DNA of 64,000 nucleotides from Tectiglobus diatomicola. GTDB taxonomy: Bacteria; Pseudomonadota; Alphaproteobacteria; Rhizobiales; Hyphomicrobiaceae. A model generated the notes under the pieces. The model saw only the letters and a program-made list of their open reading frames with translations, had not been told where the DNA came from and made no database searches. The translations under genes were made by a program, and so were the position numbers. The stretch spans positions 62,001 through 126,000 of the forward strand of contig JAZDSJ010000001.1 of NCBI GenBank assembly GCA_039583345.1. The letters run 5' to 3'. Positions 41,219 through 50,337 of this stretch are shown here, piece by piece (position 1 is the stretch's first letter; every line of letters begins with the position of its first letter).

Positions 41219-41908
41219 TCAAACCTCTATTCCGATCCCAAGTTGTGGGATAAGAACACTTTGACCGACCATTTCAGAAACAAAGAAGTCAGCACTTTGT
41301 TCAAGAAAAGAAAAAGTTCCGTAGTGGCAAGGAACTACCTCTTTGAAACAAAAGTATTTTTTACATGCATAGGCTGCAGTACGACCTCCCATTGTGAAGC
41401 GATCACCTATAGGAACAATTCCTATGTCTGGTTTGTAAAGAGTGTTTATAAGCTCCATATCCGAGAAAATATCTGTATCACCCATATGATATAGTGTAGG
41501 GCCCTCTTTTGCATCTATAATCAAGCCACACGCAGTTCCTAGATATACACCATTTGACGATGATGAATGTTGTGCGTGAGTCATGGTTATGCTGAATTCG
41601 TTCAAACCTATAGTGCCACCTTGCCCCATAGGCTCTAGTTTTTTCAAGCCTAAAGTACCCAGATGCAGTGCCAACTCATAAACCGCAAACACAGTAGCGC
41701 CAGTTGCTTTAGAAATTTTAACTGTATCACCTACATGGTCATCATGACCGTGTGTAAGCGCAATATGGGTTACACCTGCAACAGCATGATCCCAGCAAAT
41801 GCCGGAGGATTCAAACGTAGGATTTCCTTTTAAAAAAGGGTCAATTAAGAGGACACTACCGCCTATTTCGATGCGAAATGCAGAATGTCCGTACCAGATA
41901 AGCTTCAT
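41219..41908 (-). CDS. UPF0173 metal-dependent hydrolase (metallo-beta-lactamase fold)
   Basis: A 229-residue metallo-beta-lactamase-fold protein. The start MKLIWYGHSAFRIE, then LLIDPFLKGNP, the metal-binding HGHDDHVGD (~residue 53), YHMGDTDIFSDM (~140), VPIGDRFTMGG and the late VVPCHYGTF (~200) are all family features. These proteins are broadly conserved and their substrate is unknown. It lies upstream of gatC on the same strand; in many alphaproteobacteria the two genes are neighbours as well. Confidence 0.92.
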   Translation of the reverse strand: MKLIWYGHSAFRIEIGGSVLLIDPFLKGNPTFESSGICWDHAVAGVTHIALTHGHDDHVGDTVKISKATGATVFAVYELALHLGTLGLKKLEPMGQGGTIGLNEFSITMTHAQHSSSSNGVYLGTACGLIIDAKEGPTLYHMGDTDIFSDMELINTLYKPDIGIVPIGDRFTMGGRTAAYACKKYFCFKEVVPCHYGTFSFLEQSADFFVSEMVGQSVLIPQLGIGIEV

Positions 41909-42835
41909 ACAAAAATCCTTAGTAATATTTGAAATAGATATCTACATTTTTAATTAGCAAAATTGTCTGAGGTAGTACTAAATTTCTTAAGCAAATGAAG
42001 TTTTAATAAGATATTACTTACAATCTACATAATTGTCATATGTAATTAATTTTATATTGTATGCCATAAAACACAGTGTTTTACAATATTGCTACTAAAT
42101 ATGTGTTTTTAACCAAGCTAATAAGTAATATACATTTTATGCTAAATGTTTAATTTTTGGCAGGATAATAGACTTTTAAAGCCCTCATATCATTGTATGT
42201 AATGATGTCTAGCCTGTTATCAATTGCGTTAAGCAATTTCTACTCTCTCTTTAGAACAATACTTTACGTAGTTAAAAGTAACAACACTGTACTTAAATGC
42301 CTTAAGAGAAGAATTAAAATATACTCTTCTAAAATTGATTGTTATTAAATTCATAATGTTGATTTGAAAGCGTCTCAAAATTTTCAATCAACACATAATA
42401 TGTACAACCATACGAGTTAGAATTTCTGAATACAATCTTAAATATTACGATTTAAATAATCAAAAATTATTTTGCTTTATATATTTAATACTACATATCT
42501 CCTTCACACAACACATCTGACTTGTGTGAGTGAAACGAATTATATTGCTAGATATGACTAAAATGTTTAACTTTGAAAGTCAGATGTGCTAGTGTATTTA
42601 TGTGATGTGATTATTAAAGCAAACTTAAGCTTATTTTTTGCAAAAAATAGATTTAATTAGTCCTTAGTAAAATTTTAAAGCTTAAAATTTCATTAAGAGA
42701 ATTATTACCTACGTATTAATAATTCACTATCCATCCCTTTGACTTAAAATATTTTTTCGGTTGCACGTACTTTTTCGAAAGTATATCTTAATATTGCGAG
42801 TTAGCTTGCTTAGCATTCTAGTTTAGGTGACTTTA
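41909..42835. other. 0.9 kb non-coding gap upstream of rplM, with nested inverted repeats
   Basis: No open frame. It holds two overlapping inverted repeats at 42504-42588 (listed separately) and must contain the promoters of the hydrolase gene and of rplM. Confidence 0.5.
42504..42588. repeat. two mutually exclusive inverted repeats
   Basis: TCACACAA (42504-42511) can pair with TTGTGTGA (42522-42529). CACATCTGACTT (42512-42523), which overlaps the second arm, can instead pair exactly with AAGTCAGATGTG (42577-42588). Overlap of alternative stems is the layout of an attenuator, but the rplM start is ~250 bases further on. Confidence 0.5.
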
Positions 42836-43297
42836 ATGACAACATTTTCTGCCAAACCTAGCGAAATAGAAAAGAAATGGATATTAATTGATGCTGAAGG
42901 TCTCATAGTTGGTCGTCTAGCATCAATAGTAGCCACTCGTTTACGAGGTAAACATATGCCGACATTTACGCCTCACGTTGATATGGGTGATAATGTCATA
43001 GTAATCAATGCAGACAAAGTCGTATTCACTGGACGTAAGTACTATCAGAAAAAATACTATCGCCATACTGGCTTTCCAGGTGGCATAAAAGAACAGACAC
43101 CCAAAATGTTACTAGAGGGTAATCATCCAGAACGTGTTTTAGTAAAAGCCGTTGAACGTATGCTCAACAAAAGTAAGTTGCGAAACAAGCTTATGCGTAA
43201 TCTTCGTGTTTACAAAGGAGGAGAGCACCCTCACGAATCTCAAAAGCCAAAACTTTTTAATGTAAAATCAATGAATAAAAAGAATACGAGGATTTGA
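42836..43297 (+). CDS. rplM: 50S ribosomal protein L13
   Basis: A 153-residue L13. The sequence runs TFSAKPSEIEKKWILIDAEG, VGRLASIVATRLRGKH, FTPHVDMGDNVIVINADKV and YRHTGFPGGIKEQTP, with VKAVERMLNKSKLRNKLMRN near the end. I start at the ATG at 42836 with AGGTGA just upstream; a GTG nine bases earlier is less likely. Its TGA is followed six bases later by the rpsI ATG, the usual rplM-rpsI operon. The end is followed by a short Lys/Asn-rich tail. Confidence 0.96.
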   Translation: MTTFSAKPSEIEKKWILIDAEGLIVGRLASIVATRLRGKHMPTFTPHVDMGDNVIVINADKVVFTGRKYYQKKYYRHTGFPGGIKEQTPKMLLEGNHPERVLVKAVERMLNKSKLRNKLMRNLRVYKGGEHPHESQKPKLFNVKSMNKKNTRI

Positions 43298-43302
43298 TCT
43301 TA

Positions 43303-43800
43303 ATGCCTGACGAAGAATTAAAGTCTCTTAAGAACATCAGTGGAGCAATTACTTCAGATGATTCTCCACAACCTTACTACGGCGAAACTACACACATACA
43401 ACGACTTGACGACCAAGGTAGGGCTTATGCAACTGGTAAACGAAAAGAGTCAATTGCGCGAGTTTGGTTAAAACCTGGAAATGGGAAAATTCAAATAAAT
43501 AATAGAGCTTTTAGTAAATATTTCGCGCGTCCAGTTTTGCAAATGTTGCTCAAACAACCGTTGCAACTTGTTGATCGTCTAGATAATTATGACATTGTTG
43601 CTACCGTCAAAGGAGGGGGACTTTCTGGACAGGCAGGAGCTATACGTCACGGAATATCAAAAGCTCTTACTTACCATGAACCTGAATTGCGTTCTGACCT
43701 TAAAAAAAATGGCTTTATTACACGTGACAGTCGTACTGTTGAGCGTAAAAAATATGGTAGAAAAAAGGCTCGTCGTAGTTTCCAGTTTTCAAAAAGATAA
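43303..43800 (+). CDS. rpsI: 30S ribosomal protein S9
   Basis: A 165-residue S9 with the alphaproteobacterial N-terminal extension (~45 residues). The core follows: AYATGKRKESIARVWLKPG, INNRAFSKYFARPVLQM, VATVKGGGLSGQAGAIRHGI, and the C-terminal RDSRTVERKKYGRKKARRSFQFSKR that reaches the P-site tRNA. The start ATG at 43303 has GAGGA upstream inside the end of rplM, so the two are coupled. Confidence 0.96.
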   Translation: MPDEELKSLKNISGAITSDDSPQPYYGETTHIQRLDDQGRAYATGKRKESIARVWLKPGNGKIQINNRAFSKYFARPVLQMLLKQPLQLVDRLDNYDIVATVKGGGLSGQAGAIRHGISKALTYHEPELRSDLKKNGFITRDSRTVERKKYGRKKARRSFQFSKR

Positions 43801-44100
43801 ACCTAATTTATTGGGAATTTATCATATTATCATAAATATATTAGTAACATGAAGTGCTCTCATCAAAGTTCTCGAAAGAATCTACTAGCCTCCTTTATAT
43901 ATATTACTTTGAAAAGTGCTGATCTAAATAACTATTTACAATAATTAATTCTGAATTTTAAAATGTTATAGTCGGCTTTATGAGAGCACTAAGTGCATTC
44001 GCTAATTGATAAGCTTAAGAAACCTATATTTAATCATCTACTTCCTTTTGAGTGTCCAAGTGTTGAAGCTTAAGTAGTGTTATTCTGAAAACAAGATGCA
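43801..44100. other. convergent spacer between rpsI and dnaQ
   Basis: 300 bases without an open frame. In relatives secB often follows dnaQ here; no SecB-like stretch is readable. Confidence 0.4.
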
Positions 44101-44820
44101 TTAAGAATGATTTTTCAAACGCATCTTCCATAGTGATTTCACACCAAGCGTCTCTATAAAGTCAGCGTGCCGTTTAGCATCCTCCTTACTTAAGCGTTTT
44201 ACTAACGGGCTGGTCCTAGTTTTAAGTTTTTTACTTTCATCAAATCCATTAAACATTTCTAATTTCTGAGAGTTCTCATTTTTCACACTAAGCCCCAGTA
44301 CCGCTTGACGCTCACCCAACAGTTCAACATAGATGTCAGCTAGAAGCTGAGAGTCCAATATGGCACCGTGTTTGTCCCTTTTAGAGTTATTTACGTTATA
44401 GCGACGACAGAGTGCATCAAGATTATTTGGCCCCGCTGGATGTTTTCGGCGCGAAAGCATAAGAGTGTCTATAACACGTTCCGTATTTATGGGTGACATT
44501 TTCAGGCGAAAAAGTTCAGCGTTTAAAAAGCTTACATCAAAACTCGCATTGTGAATTACTAGTGGCGAATCATCTATAAAATCTAAAAAACTTGCCACTA
44601 CATCTTTAAAAAGTGGTTTGTCAGCTAAAAATGAATTTGATATTCCGTGAATTGCCTCAGCATCTGGATGAACATTACGACCATCTGGATTAATGAAGGT
44701 GTGATATTCAGTACCTGTTGGTATGCGATTGATGATTTCTACACAGCCAAGTTCAATAATACGATCGCCATCTTTCACATCTAAACCTGTTGTTTCCGTA
44801 TCCATAACAACTTCGCGCAT
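44101..44820 (-). CDS. dnaQ: DNA polymerase III epsilon subunit (3'-5' exonuclease)
   Basis: The proofreading subunit of the replicative polymerase. The 239 residues contain the DEDDh active site: MDTETTGLD (ExoI, two acidic residues, ~7-9), HNASFDVSFLNAE (ExoII, ~95) and KHGAILDSQLLADIY (ExoIII with the catalytic His and Asp, ~155-165). The C-terminus, which would bind the alpha subunit, is present. It is transcribed with coaE and maf on the same strand. Retention of proofreading argues that the genome's decay is not simply due to loss of this activity. Confidence 0.94.
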   Translation of the reverse strand: MREVVMDTETTGLDVKDGDRIIELGCVEIINRIPTGTEYHTFINPDGRNVHPDAEAIHGISNSFLADKPLFKDVVASFLDFIDDSPLVIHNASFDVSFLNAELFRLKMSPINTERVIDTLMLSRRKHPAGPNNLDALCRRYNVNNSKRDKHGAILDSQLLADIYVELLGERQAVLGLSVKNENSQKLEMFNGFDESKKLKTRTSPLVKRLSKEDAKRHADFIETLGVKSLWKMRLKNHS

Positions 44821-44860
44821 TGCAAACCTTTCTAACCTTAAAATGCCGGGAACATACAGT

Positions 44861-45487
44861 TTAAAACACCTGCCAGTACCTTTTAAAGGCTATACCTTTT
44901 CTTATCATAAGCGCTTCAGCAATTTCATCAACCTGATTATAGCTATTTTCTATGCTTTGCTCTGTATTGACAATAAAGTCTGCTCTATGTTTTTTTTTTG
45001 TATTAGATAATTGAAGCGAGAGAACTTTTTTAAATTTAAGTTCTGTCATCCCTGGCCTTTGAAGAACCCGCATCCTTTGAATATCATACGTTGAGGATGC
45101 GACCACAGTTACATCACAACGAGCATCTCCATAAATTTCAAATAATAGAGGAATCTCTAAAACGGCTACTTGTGCACCTTCCAAAAAATGATAATTAAGA
45201 AATTGACGCTGTTTTTCTTCTACTATTGGATGAATAATATTTTGCAATCTTTGAAGACCCATTGGATCTGCCAAGAGCTTCTGACTTAAAAGATTTCTGT
45301 CGACTTTTTCATTTCTAATAGTCTCCGGAAACGCTTCTTTTATAAATTGAACTGCATCTGCATTATATAAATCATGAACTACTTTGTCTGCATCGAAGGT
45401 AGGCATCCCATTAGCTCGAAAGCGATTGGCAATAGTTGATTTTCCCATACCAATAGATCCAGTTAAACCGACAAGCAGCACCTGCAT
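44861..45487 (-). CDS. coaE: dephospho-CoA kinase
   Basis: Performs the last step of coenzyme A synthesis. The P-loop GLTGSIGMGKST is at residue ~7, followed by FDADKVVHDLY, the RLQNIIHPIVEE lid region, and LEIPLLFEIYGD. Length (208) is normal. It lies ~40 bases upstream of dnaQ and 32 bases downstream of maf, all on one strand. In most alphaproteobacteria the shikimate dehydrogenase gene aroE stands between maf and coaE; here it is missing without trace. Confidence 0.93.
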   Translation of the reverse strand: MQVLLVGLTGSIGMGKSTIANRFRANGMPTFDADKVVHDLYNADAVQFIKEAFPETIRNEKVDRNLLSQKLLADPMGLQRLQNIIHPIVEEKQRQFLNYHFLEGAQVAVLEIPLLFEIYGDARCDVTVVASSTYDIQRMRVLQRPGMTELKFKKVLSLQLSNTKKKHRADFIVNTEQSIENSYNQVDEIAEALMIRKGIAFKRYWQVF

Positions 45488-45519
45488 CTCCTATTACTTA
45501 TGACAAATAAAATACTGAA

Positions 45520-46170
45520 TTAACTCTCAATGAGACAATACTCTCGCATAAAATCAAGCAAGGGGAGAAGTGGTAGGCCTAGAGCAGTAAAATAATCTCC
45601 CTCGATCTTTTCTATCAGATGTGCACCATATCCCTCAAGTTCATAACAGCCGACGCTAGTAAGCGCTGAACTTCCAACAAATGCTAAATAGCGATCAACA
45701 AAATTTGGGGAGAGATCCCTGATCCATATCCGAACTACATCAACATAAGACCAAACAACATTACTGTGATTCACGGCAACAATGGCACTGTGTAAAGTGT
45801 GCATCTGCCCACTAAATTCCAGAAGATTAGTTCTAGCCTGATCTAAATTCCGGGGTTTATCATAAATCCTACCCTTAAACTGAAGCACTTGATCGGCAGC
45901 AATAATCACAGATTCAGGTTCGATTTTAACTATGTAATCAGCTTTCTTTAACGCAAGATTTTTTGCTACCTCATCAGCATTTAGTTTTTTTGTCGCTGAG
46001 ATTAGATTTTCTCGAATTGCATTCTCATCAAGATTAGCAGGCATAACTTTGACATTAATCCCAACATTTTCAAGTAAACGTTTACGTACTAGGCTTGACG
46101 AAGCAAGAATTATTTGCCGCACATTATTATAATTCAGAGACGTCTGAGTTTCTTTACACATTACAGCCAT
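45520..46170 (-). CDS. maf: Maf family nucleoside triphosphate pyrophosphatase
   Basis: Maf proteins hydrolyse non-canonical or modified nucleotides (house-cleaning) and were linked to septum control. The sequence IILASSSLVRKRLLENVGI near the N-terminus, VIIAADQVLQFKGRIYDKPRN (~85) and YELEGYGAHLIEKIEGDYFTALGLPL (~175) define the family. The ATG at 46170 gives ~17 residues before the core; a start a few codons later is possible. It is the first gene of the leftward maf-coaE-dnaQ group that borders the presumed origin. Confidence 0.92.
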   Translation of the reverse strand: MAVMCKETQTSLNYNNVRQIILASSSLVRKRLLENVGINVKVMPANLDENAIRENLISATKKLNADEVAKNLALKKADYIVKIEPESVIIAADQVLQFKGRIYDKPRNLDQARTNLLEFSGQMHTLHSAIVAVNHSNVVWSYVDVVRIWIRDLSPNFVDRYLAFVGSSALTSVGCYELEGYGAHLIEKIEGDYFTALGLPLLPLLDFMREYCLIES

Positions 46171-46983
46171 CTTTTCATTTCAAATAAAGATATTTAATTC
46201 TCTAAAAAATGATCAACTATTCTATTCCAACAAGTAGATCTATATTAATTCCTTTAAGTTTCCTTAGCGGAAATATACTAGTATCGTAGTATTAAATCGT
46301 CGGAAAATTAATCCTAGTTATGATGAAGTGAGTGGTTTTTAAAAGTTGATGCTTCGACACAAAAAAAGAAATAATAACATGAACATTAATCCTAATGTTT
46401 AGAATATTCTTCCTGAGTTTCGTCTAGACACTATTTCATAGGCAAATATTTTATGTCTGTGTCATTCCAAAGCTTAAGCGCTAAGTATCCAAAAAATTTA
46501 TTATTAAAAACAGCAAATGCGAAACATGTAACGAATTAGCAGGTCTTTTCGCAAAAACTCAAGCTATGCGCTTTGTTAACATTTTGAGTTGGCAGGTATA
46601 CATTCTTTAAAATGATATCAACTGGCACCTAGCCTAATTTCAAAATTAGCGTATTGTCTATGTTTAATATTGCATAACCATCCACAGTTAAACTAGCATT
46701 TGATTAGATTTAAGGATTATCCAAGGTGTGTTGATATATGCTACATGAGAACAACATTTATAGGAAATATTTCAAATCTCTTAAACAATAATTATGCGGT
46801 TAAAGCTTTGAGATATATGATCTTTTCGAAAGACTGCTAAATATTATTATGGAAGATCTCGAATATAATACACTTTTATGCTAACGCATAAAATTTATGT
46901 ATAAACGTTGAAGAACATAAAAATTACCGTAACTCACAAGATAAAAACAATATAATTAAAATAAAATTTGGAATTAGTACTTT
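46171..46983. other. presumed chromosomal replication origin region
   Basis: This 0.8 kb gap between maf (leftward) and hemE (rightward) has the same flank (hemE) as the experimentally mapped origins of Caulobacter and other alphaproteobacteria. It contains DnaA-box-like CCATCCACA (46678-46686) and TTATCCAAG (46717-46725), each 7 of 9 against TTATCCACA, beside A+T-rich stretches. Gene orientation diverges from it on both sides, and parS-like sites lie 7 kb away. A pyruvate-kinase-regulator gene (ppsR) is usual here in relatives, but I cannot prove a remnant. Confidence 0.5.
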
Positions 46984-48048
46984 ATGAAAGTCAAACAAAA
47001 AGATAATACTTATAATGTAGGTGGAAAGTTCATTAACACACTAAAGGGTGTAAAAAGCAGCACTCCACCTATTTGGCTTATGCGTCAAGCTGGTCGCTAT
47101 CTACCTGAATATCGTAAAATCCGCCTTGAAGCAGATGGCTTTTTAAATCTTTGTTATACACCTAAACTTGCAACAGAGGTAACTTTACAACCTATAAAGC
47201 GGTATGATTTTGACGCAGCTATATTGTTTTCAGATATACTTATTGTACCGCATGCATTAGGACAGAATGTTGAATTTCTTGAAGGAGAAGGGCCCTGTCT
47301 TGATCCAATAATAAGTGCGAATCAATTGTCGAAACTTGATTTAGAAAAAACTAACGAAAAATTTACTTTAATTTGTGAAACGGTTTCTAGAGTAAGACAA
47401 AGTTTATCTTCGGACAAAGCTTTGATTGGCTTTTGTGGTGGACCATGGACAGTAGCAACCTATATGATTGCAGGTGGTAGTACTGTCGACCAAGCCCCAG
47501 CTAGGTTATTTGCTTATAAAGATCCAGAAACATTTGCGTGTTTAATCGAATTGATTACTGAAGCTTCTATAAAATATTTATCGAAACAAATTAAAGCTGG
47601 CGCAGATGTTGTGCAGCTATTCGATAGTTGGGCAGGCACACTGCCAGAAGATGAATTTTTAAAGTGGGTCATTAGGCCAACAAAGAAGATAGTATCTACA
47701 CTCAAAGAACTTCACCCCAATATACCAGTTATTGGTTTTCCAAGAGCCTCTGGTCCAAAAACTCTTGATTATATCAATGAAACCGGGGTTAAAGCTATCG
47801 GATGCGATACTAGTTTGCCATTAGACTACATGAGATATACAATTAACAAAGAAAGTTTAGTCCTGCAAGGAAACCTAGATCCACTTCTACTTTTAGTTGG
47901 TGGACTTAAAATGAAGAATCGTATTAACGAGATTTTAGAGAAAATGCGAAATAGGTTATTCATTTTTAATCTCGGGCACGGAATACTACCTCAAACATCA
48001 ACTGAAAATGTCACATCACTTGTCGAGACAATAAGATCTTTCAAGTAA
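46984..48048 (+). CDS. hemE: uroporphyrinogen decarboxylase
   Basis: Removes four carboxyl groups from uroporphyrinogen III to give coproporphyrinogen III in haem synthesis. It contains WLMRQAGRYLPEYRKIR (~residue 32), LQPIKRYDFDAAILFSDIL with the catalytic Asp, GFCGGPWTVATYMIAGG (~150), QLFDSWAGTL, and NLGHGILPQTSTENV at the C-terminus. Length (354) is usual. hemJ begins 11 bases after its stop. Relatives normally carry hemH (ferrochelatase) between the two; here it is absent. Confidence 0.96.
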   Translation: MKVKQKDNTYNVGGKFINTLKGVKSSTPPIWLMRQAGRYLPEYRKIRLEADGFLNLCYTPKLATEVTLQPIKRYDFDAAILFSDILIVPHALGQNVEFLEGEGPCLDPIISANQLSKLDLEKTNEKFTLICETVSRVRQSLSSDKALIGFCGGPWTVATYMIAGGSTVDQAPARLFAYKDPETFACLIELITEASIKYLSKQIKAGADVVQLFDSWAGTLPEDEFLKWVIRPTKKIVSTLKELHPNIPVIGFPRASGPKTLDYINETGVKAIGCDTSLPLDYMRYTINKESLVLQGNLDPLLLLVGGLKMKNRINEILEKMRNRLFIFNLGHGILPQTSTENVTSLVETIRSFK

Positions 48049-48059
48049 GGTTGTAAATA

Positions 48060-48569
48060 TTGCTACACAAATATACGCGTAAAATAGTTCTTACTACAAT
48101 AATTTTCGCTTCACTTTTATTGATACTTAACTCTTTTGGATACAAAGCTTATCCTTGGGTTAAAGCCGTCCACATTGTTGCGGTAATAGCCTGGATGGCT
48201 GGTTTGCTTTATCTACCACGCCTCTTCGTTTATCACGCTGGCGCGCAAGTAGAATCTGAGGTTTCTGAAACCTTTAAAATTATGGAGCGCAGGTTGTTAC
48301 TGATAATAATGAATCCAGCAATGATAGCTACCTGGGTTTTAGGAGGGTGGATGACTTGGCATCAAGAGTGGTATTATTCAGGTTGGTTTATTGTAAAATT
48401 GATGCTTGTGTTCATAATGTCTATTGTGCATGGTTATTTTTATATAACGGTTCGTACGTACGCTGAAAACAATAACAAAAAAAGCGCTAATTATTGGCGT
48501 TTAGTTAATGAAATACCAACATTACTTATGATAACTATTATTATATTAGTGGTAGTTAAACCTTTTTAA
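48060..48569 (+). CDS. hemJ: protoporphyrinogen oxidase HemJ (UPF0093)
   Basis: An inner-membrane haem-synthesis enzyme of 169 residues that oxidises protoporphyrinogen IX. It has the HemJ signature WVKAVHIVAVIAWMAGLLYLPRLFVYH (~35-60) with the conserved His, then MERRLLLIIMNPAMIATWVLGG (~76-98) and WFIVKLMLVFIMSIVHGYF (~115). The start appears to be a TTG at 48060; no in-frame ATG precedes the conserved core. About 25 residues with a hydrophobic stretch precede the normal family start. Cotranscribed with hemE. Confidence 0.92.
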   Translation: MLHKYTRKIVLTTIIFASLLLILNSFGYKAYPWVKAVHIVAVIAWMAGLLYLPRLFVYHAGAQVESEVSETFKIMERRLLLIIMNPAMIATWVLGGWMTWHQEWYYSGWFIVKLMLVFIMSIVHGYFYITVRTYAENNNKKSANYWRLVNEIPTLLMITIIILVVVKPF

Positions 48570-48768
48570 ACTCTTAATCTATCATCTTCCAGACGTAATT
48601 GCTGAAATGCTATTATATAGAACTTACTATTAGCTTTGAAGTTTCTTCAAAGATTTAACTTGTGCTAACAAAGTTATGATTATGATATCATAAAGTATCA
48701 TATTTTTGCATAGCATTTTAAACGCTACAAAACTTTAAGAATCTTCCTTAACTTATCCCAACATATAT

Positions 48769-48827
48769 AACAGGTTCGTTTGACTTCTTGCTCACCAACG
48801 CAGCCGTAACCTGTTCGGAGTCCATCT
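48769..48827 (+). promoter_or_regulatory. stem-loop leader of rho
   Basis: AACAGGTT (48769-48776) and AACCTGTT (48808-48815) are exact complements with a 31-base loop. The second arm is followed directly by the CGGAG ribosome-binding site and the ATG eight bases later. The stretch is much richer in G+C than other spacers, so it is likely under selection and could control rho translation. Confidence 0.45.
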
Positions 48828-50093
48828 ATGACTGAAATGAAGCTGCAAGACTTGAAAACCAAAACACCAACAGAACTTTTAGAATTTGCCGAGCAGTACG
48901 GTGTTGAAAATGCTAGTACCATGCGCAAGCAAGAGTTAATGTTTGCAACTTTAAAACAACTAGCTGCACAAGATATAGAAATCACAGGTATCGGTGTAAT
49001 GGAGGTTCTGCAGGATGGATTCGGGTTTCTGCGTTCCCCGGATGCTAACTATTTACCAGGTCCAGATGATATCTATGTTTCTCCGTCACAAATCCGAAAA
49101 TTTGCCTTAAGAACCGGTGATACAGTTGAGGGACCAATTCGTAGTCCTAAAGATGGTGAACGTTATTTTGCACTATTAAAAGTTAATTGTATAAATTTTG
49201 AAGAACCTGATGCAACGAGTCAAAAAGTTCATTTCGATAATCTAACCCCGCTTTATCCTACGCAATGGCTGCGCATGGAAAATGAGCATAACCTCGTTAA
49301 AGACCCATCTGCACGAGTGATTGATATAGTTTCTCCCTTGGGAAAGGGACAACGAGGATTAATTGTTGCTCCACCACGGACAGGTAAAACTGTTCTACTG
49401 CAAAACATTGCTCATGCTATTAAAGCGAATCATCCTGAGTGTTACCTTATAGTTCTACTTATTGATGAACGGCCTGAAGAAGTCACCGACATGCAGCGTT
49501 CCGTACAAGGTGAAGTTATTTCATCAACATTTGATGAGCCACCATCTCGACATGTTCAGGTTTCGGAAATGGTAATTGAAAAGGCTAAGCGGCTTGTAGA
49601 GCATAAGCGTGATGTTGTTATACTTTTGGATTCAATTACACGACTCGGACGAGCTTTTAATACTGTAGTTCCGTCATCCGGAAAAGTACTTACAGGTGGT
49701 GTAGACTCAAATGCTTTGCAGCGTCCAAAACGTTTTTTTGGCGCTGCACGGAATATAGAAGAAGGTGGTTCATTGACAATAATTGCAACAGCACTAATTG
49801 ATACTGGGTCACGTATGGATGAGGTTATATTCGAAGAGTTTAAAGGTACTGGTAACTCAGAAATCGTTTTAGATCGCAAAATTTCAGACAAAAGAGTATT
49901 TCCAGCTATTGATATTGCTAAATCGGGCACACGCAAGGAGGACTTGCTTGTTTCACAAGAGAATCTAAAAAAGATGTTCGTTTTGCGTAGAATACTCAAT
50001 CCGATGGGTGCTCAGGACGGAATAGAGTTTTTAATTGATAAATTGCGTTCAACAAAGACAAATGGAGAATTCTTCGATTCAATGAATACTTAG
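48828..50093 (+). CDS. rho: transcription termination factor Rho
   Basis: A hexameric RNA-dependent ATPase. The N-terminal domain (MKLQDLKTKTPTELLEFAEQYGVENAST) is followed by the RNA-binding cold-shock-like part (GVMEVLQDGFGFLRSPDANYLPGPDDIYVSPSQIRKF, split here into pieces MEVLQDGFGFL and YVSPSQIRKF). Next come the P-loop APPRTGKTVLLQ (~180), VILLDSITRLGRAF (Walker B), the Q-loop GGVDSNALQRPKRFFG and the R-loop region SGTRKEDLL. At 421 residues it has normal length and no insertion in the N-terminal domain. Located as usual between the hem genes and mnmE. Confidence 0.96.
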   Translation: MTEMKLQDLKTKTPTELLEFAEQYGVENASTMRKQELMFATLKQLAAQDIEITGIGVMEVLQDGFGFLRSPDANYLPGPDDIYVSPSQIRKFALRTGDTVEGPIRSPKDGERYFALLKVNCINFEEPDATSQKVHFDNLTPLYPTQWLRMENEHNLVKDPSARVIDIVSPLGKGQRGLIVAPPRTGKTVLLQNIAHAIKANHPECYLIVLLIDERPEEVTDMQRSVQGEVISSTFDEPPSRHVQVSEMVIEKAKRLVEHKRDVVILLDSITRLGRAFNTVVPSSGKVLTGGVDSNALQRPKRFFGAARNIEEGGSLTIIATALIDTGSRMDEVIFEEFKGTGNSEIVLDRKISDKRVFPAIDIAKSGTRKEDLLVSQENLKKMFVLRRILNPMGAQDGIEFLIDKLRSTKTNGEFFDSMNT

Positions 50094-50337
50094 CTTGCTT
50101 CCGTACTTACCTCAATTGCTATAATAATGTCATCATAATTTAATTAGTTTAGGATAGTTTGACGAAGTTATAAAAATGTTTAACATATCACGTATAACAC
50201 AAGTTTGGATTTTCTGTGATGAACATGTGTTTGTAATATTGATTAAAAATGCAATTAAAAGAATTTAATCTTCATTTTGTATTCAGCTTGAAATTTAATG
50301 TTTTGTAAAAACAAGTTATGTAGATACTAAGAATTAT

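Noticed and set aside
46171..46983. Remnant of ppsR (pyruvate, phosphate dikinase regulator) on the minus strand
   Set aside because: Synteny predicts it and short stretches hint at it, but no motif such as GVSRTSKTP is readable, so I do not claim it.
49556..49999. 147-codon open frame antisense to rho
   Set aside because: Opposite the conserved Rho ATPase core, no ribosome-binding site and no recognisable protein.
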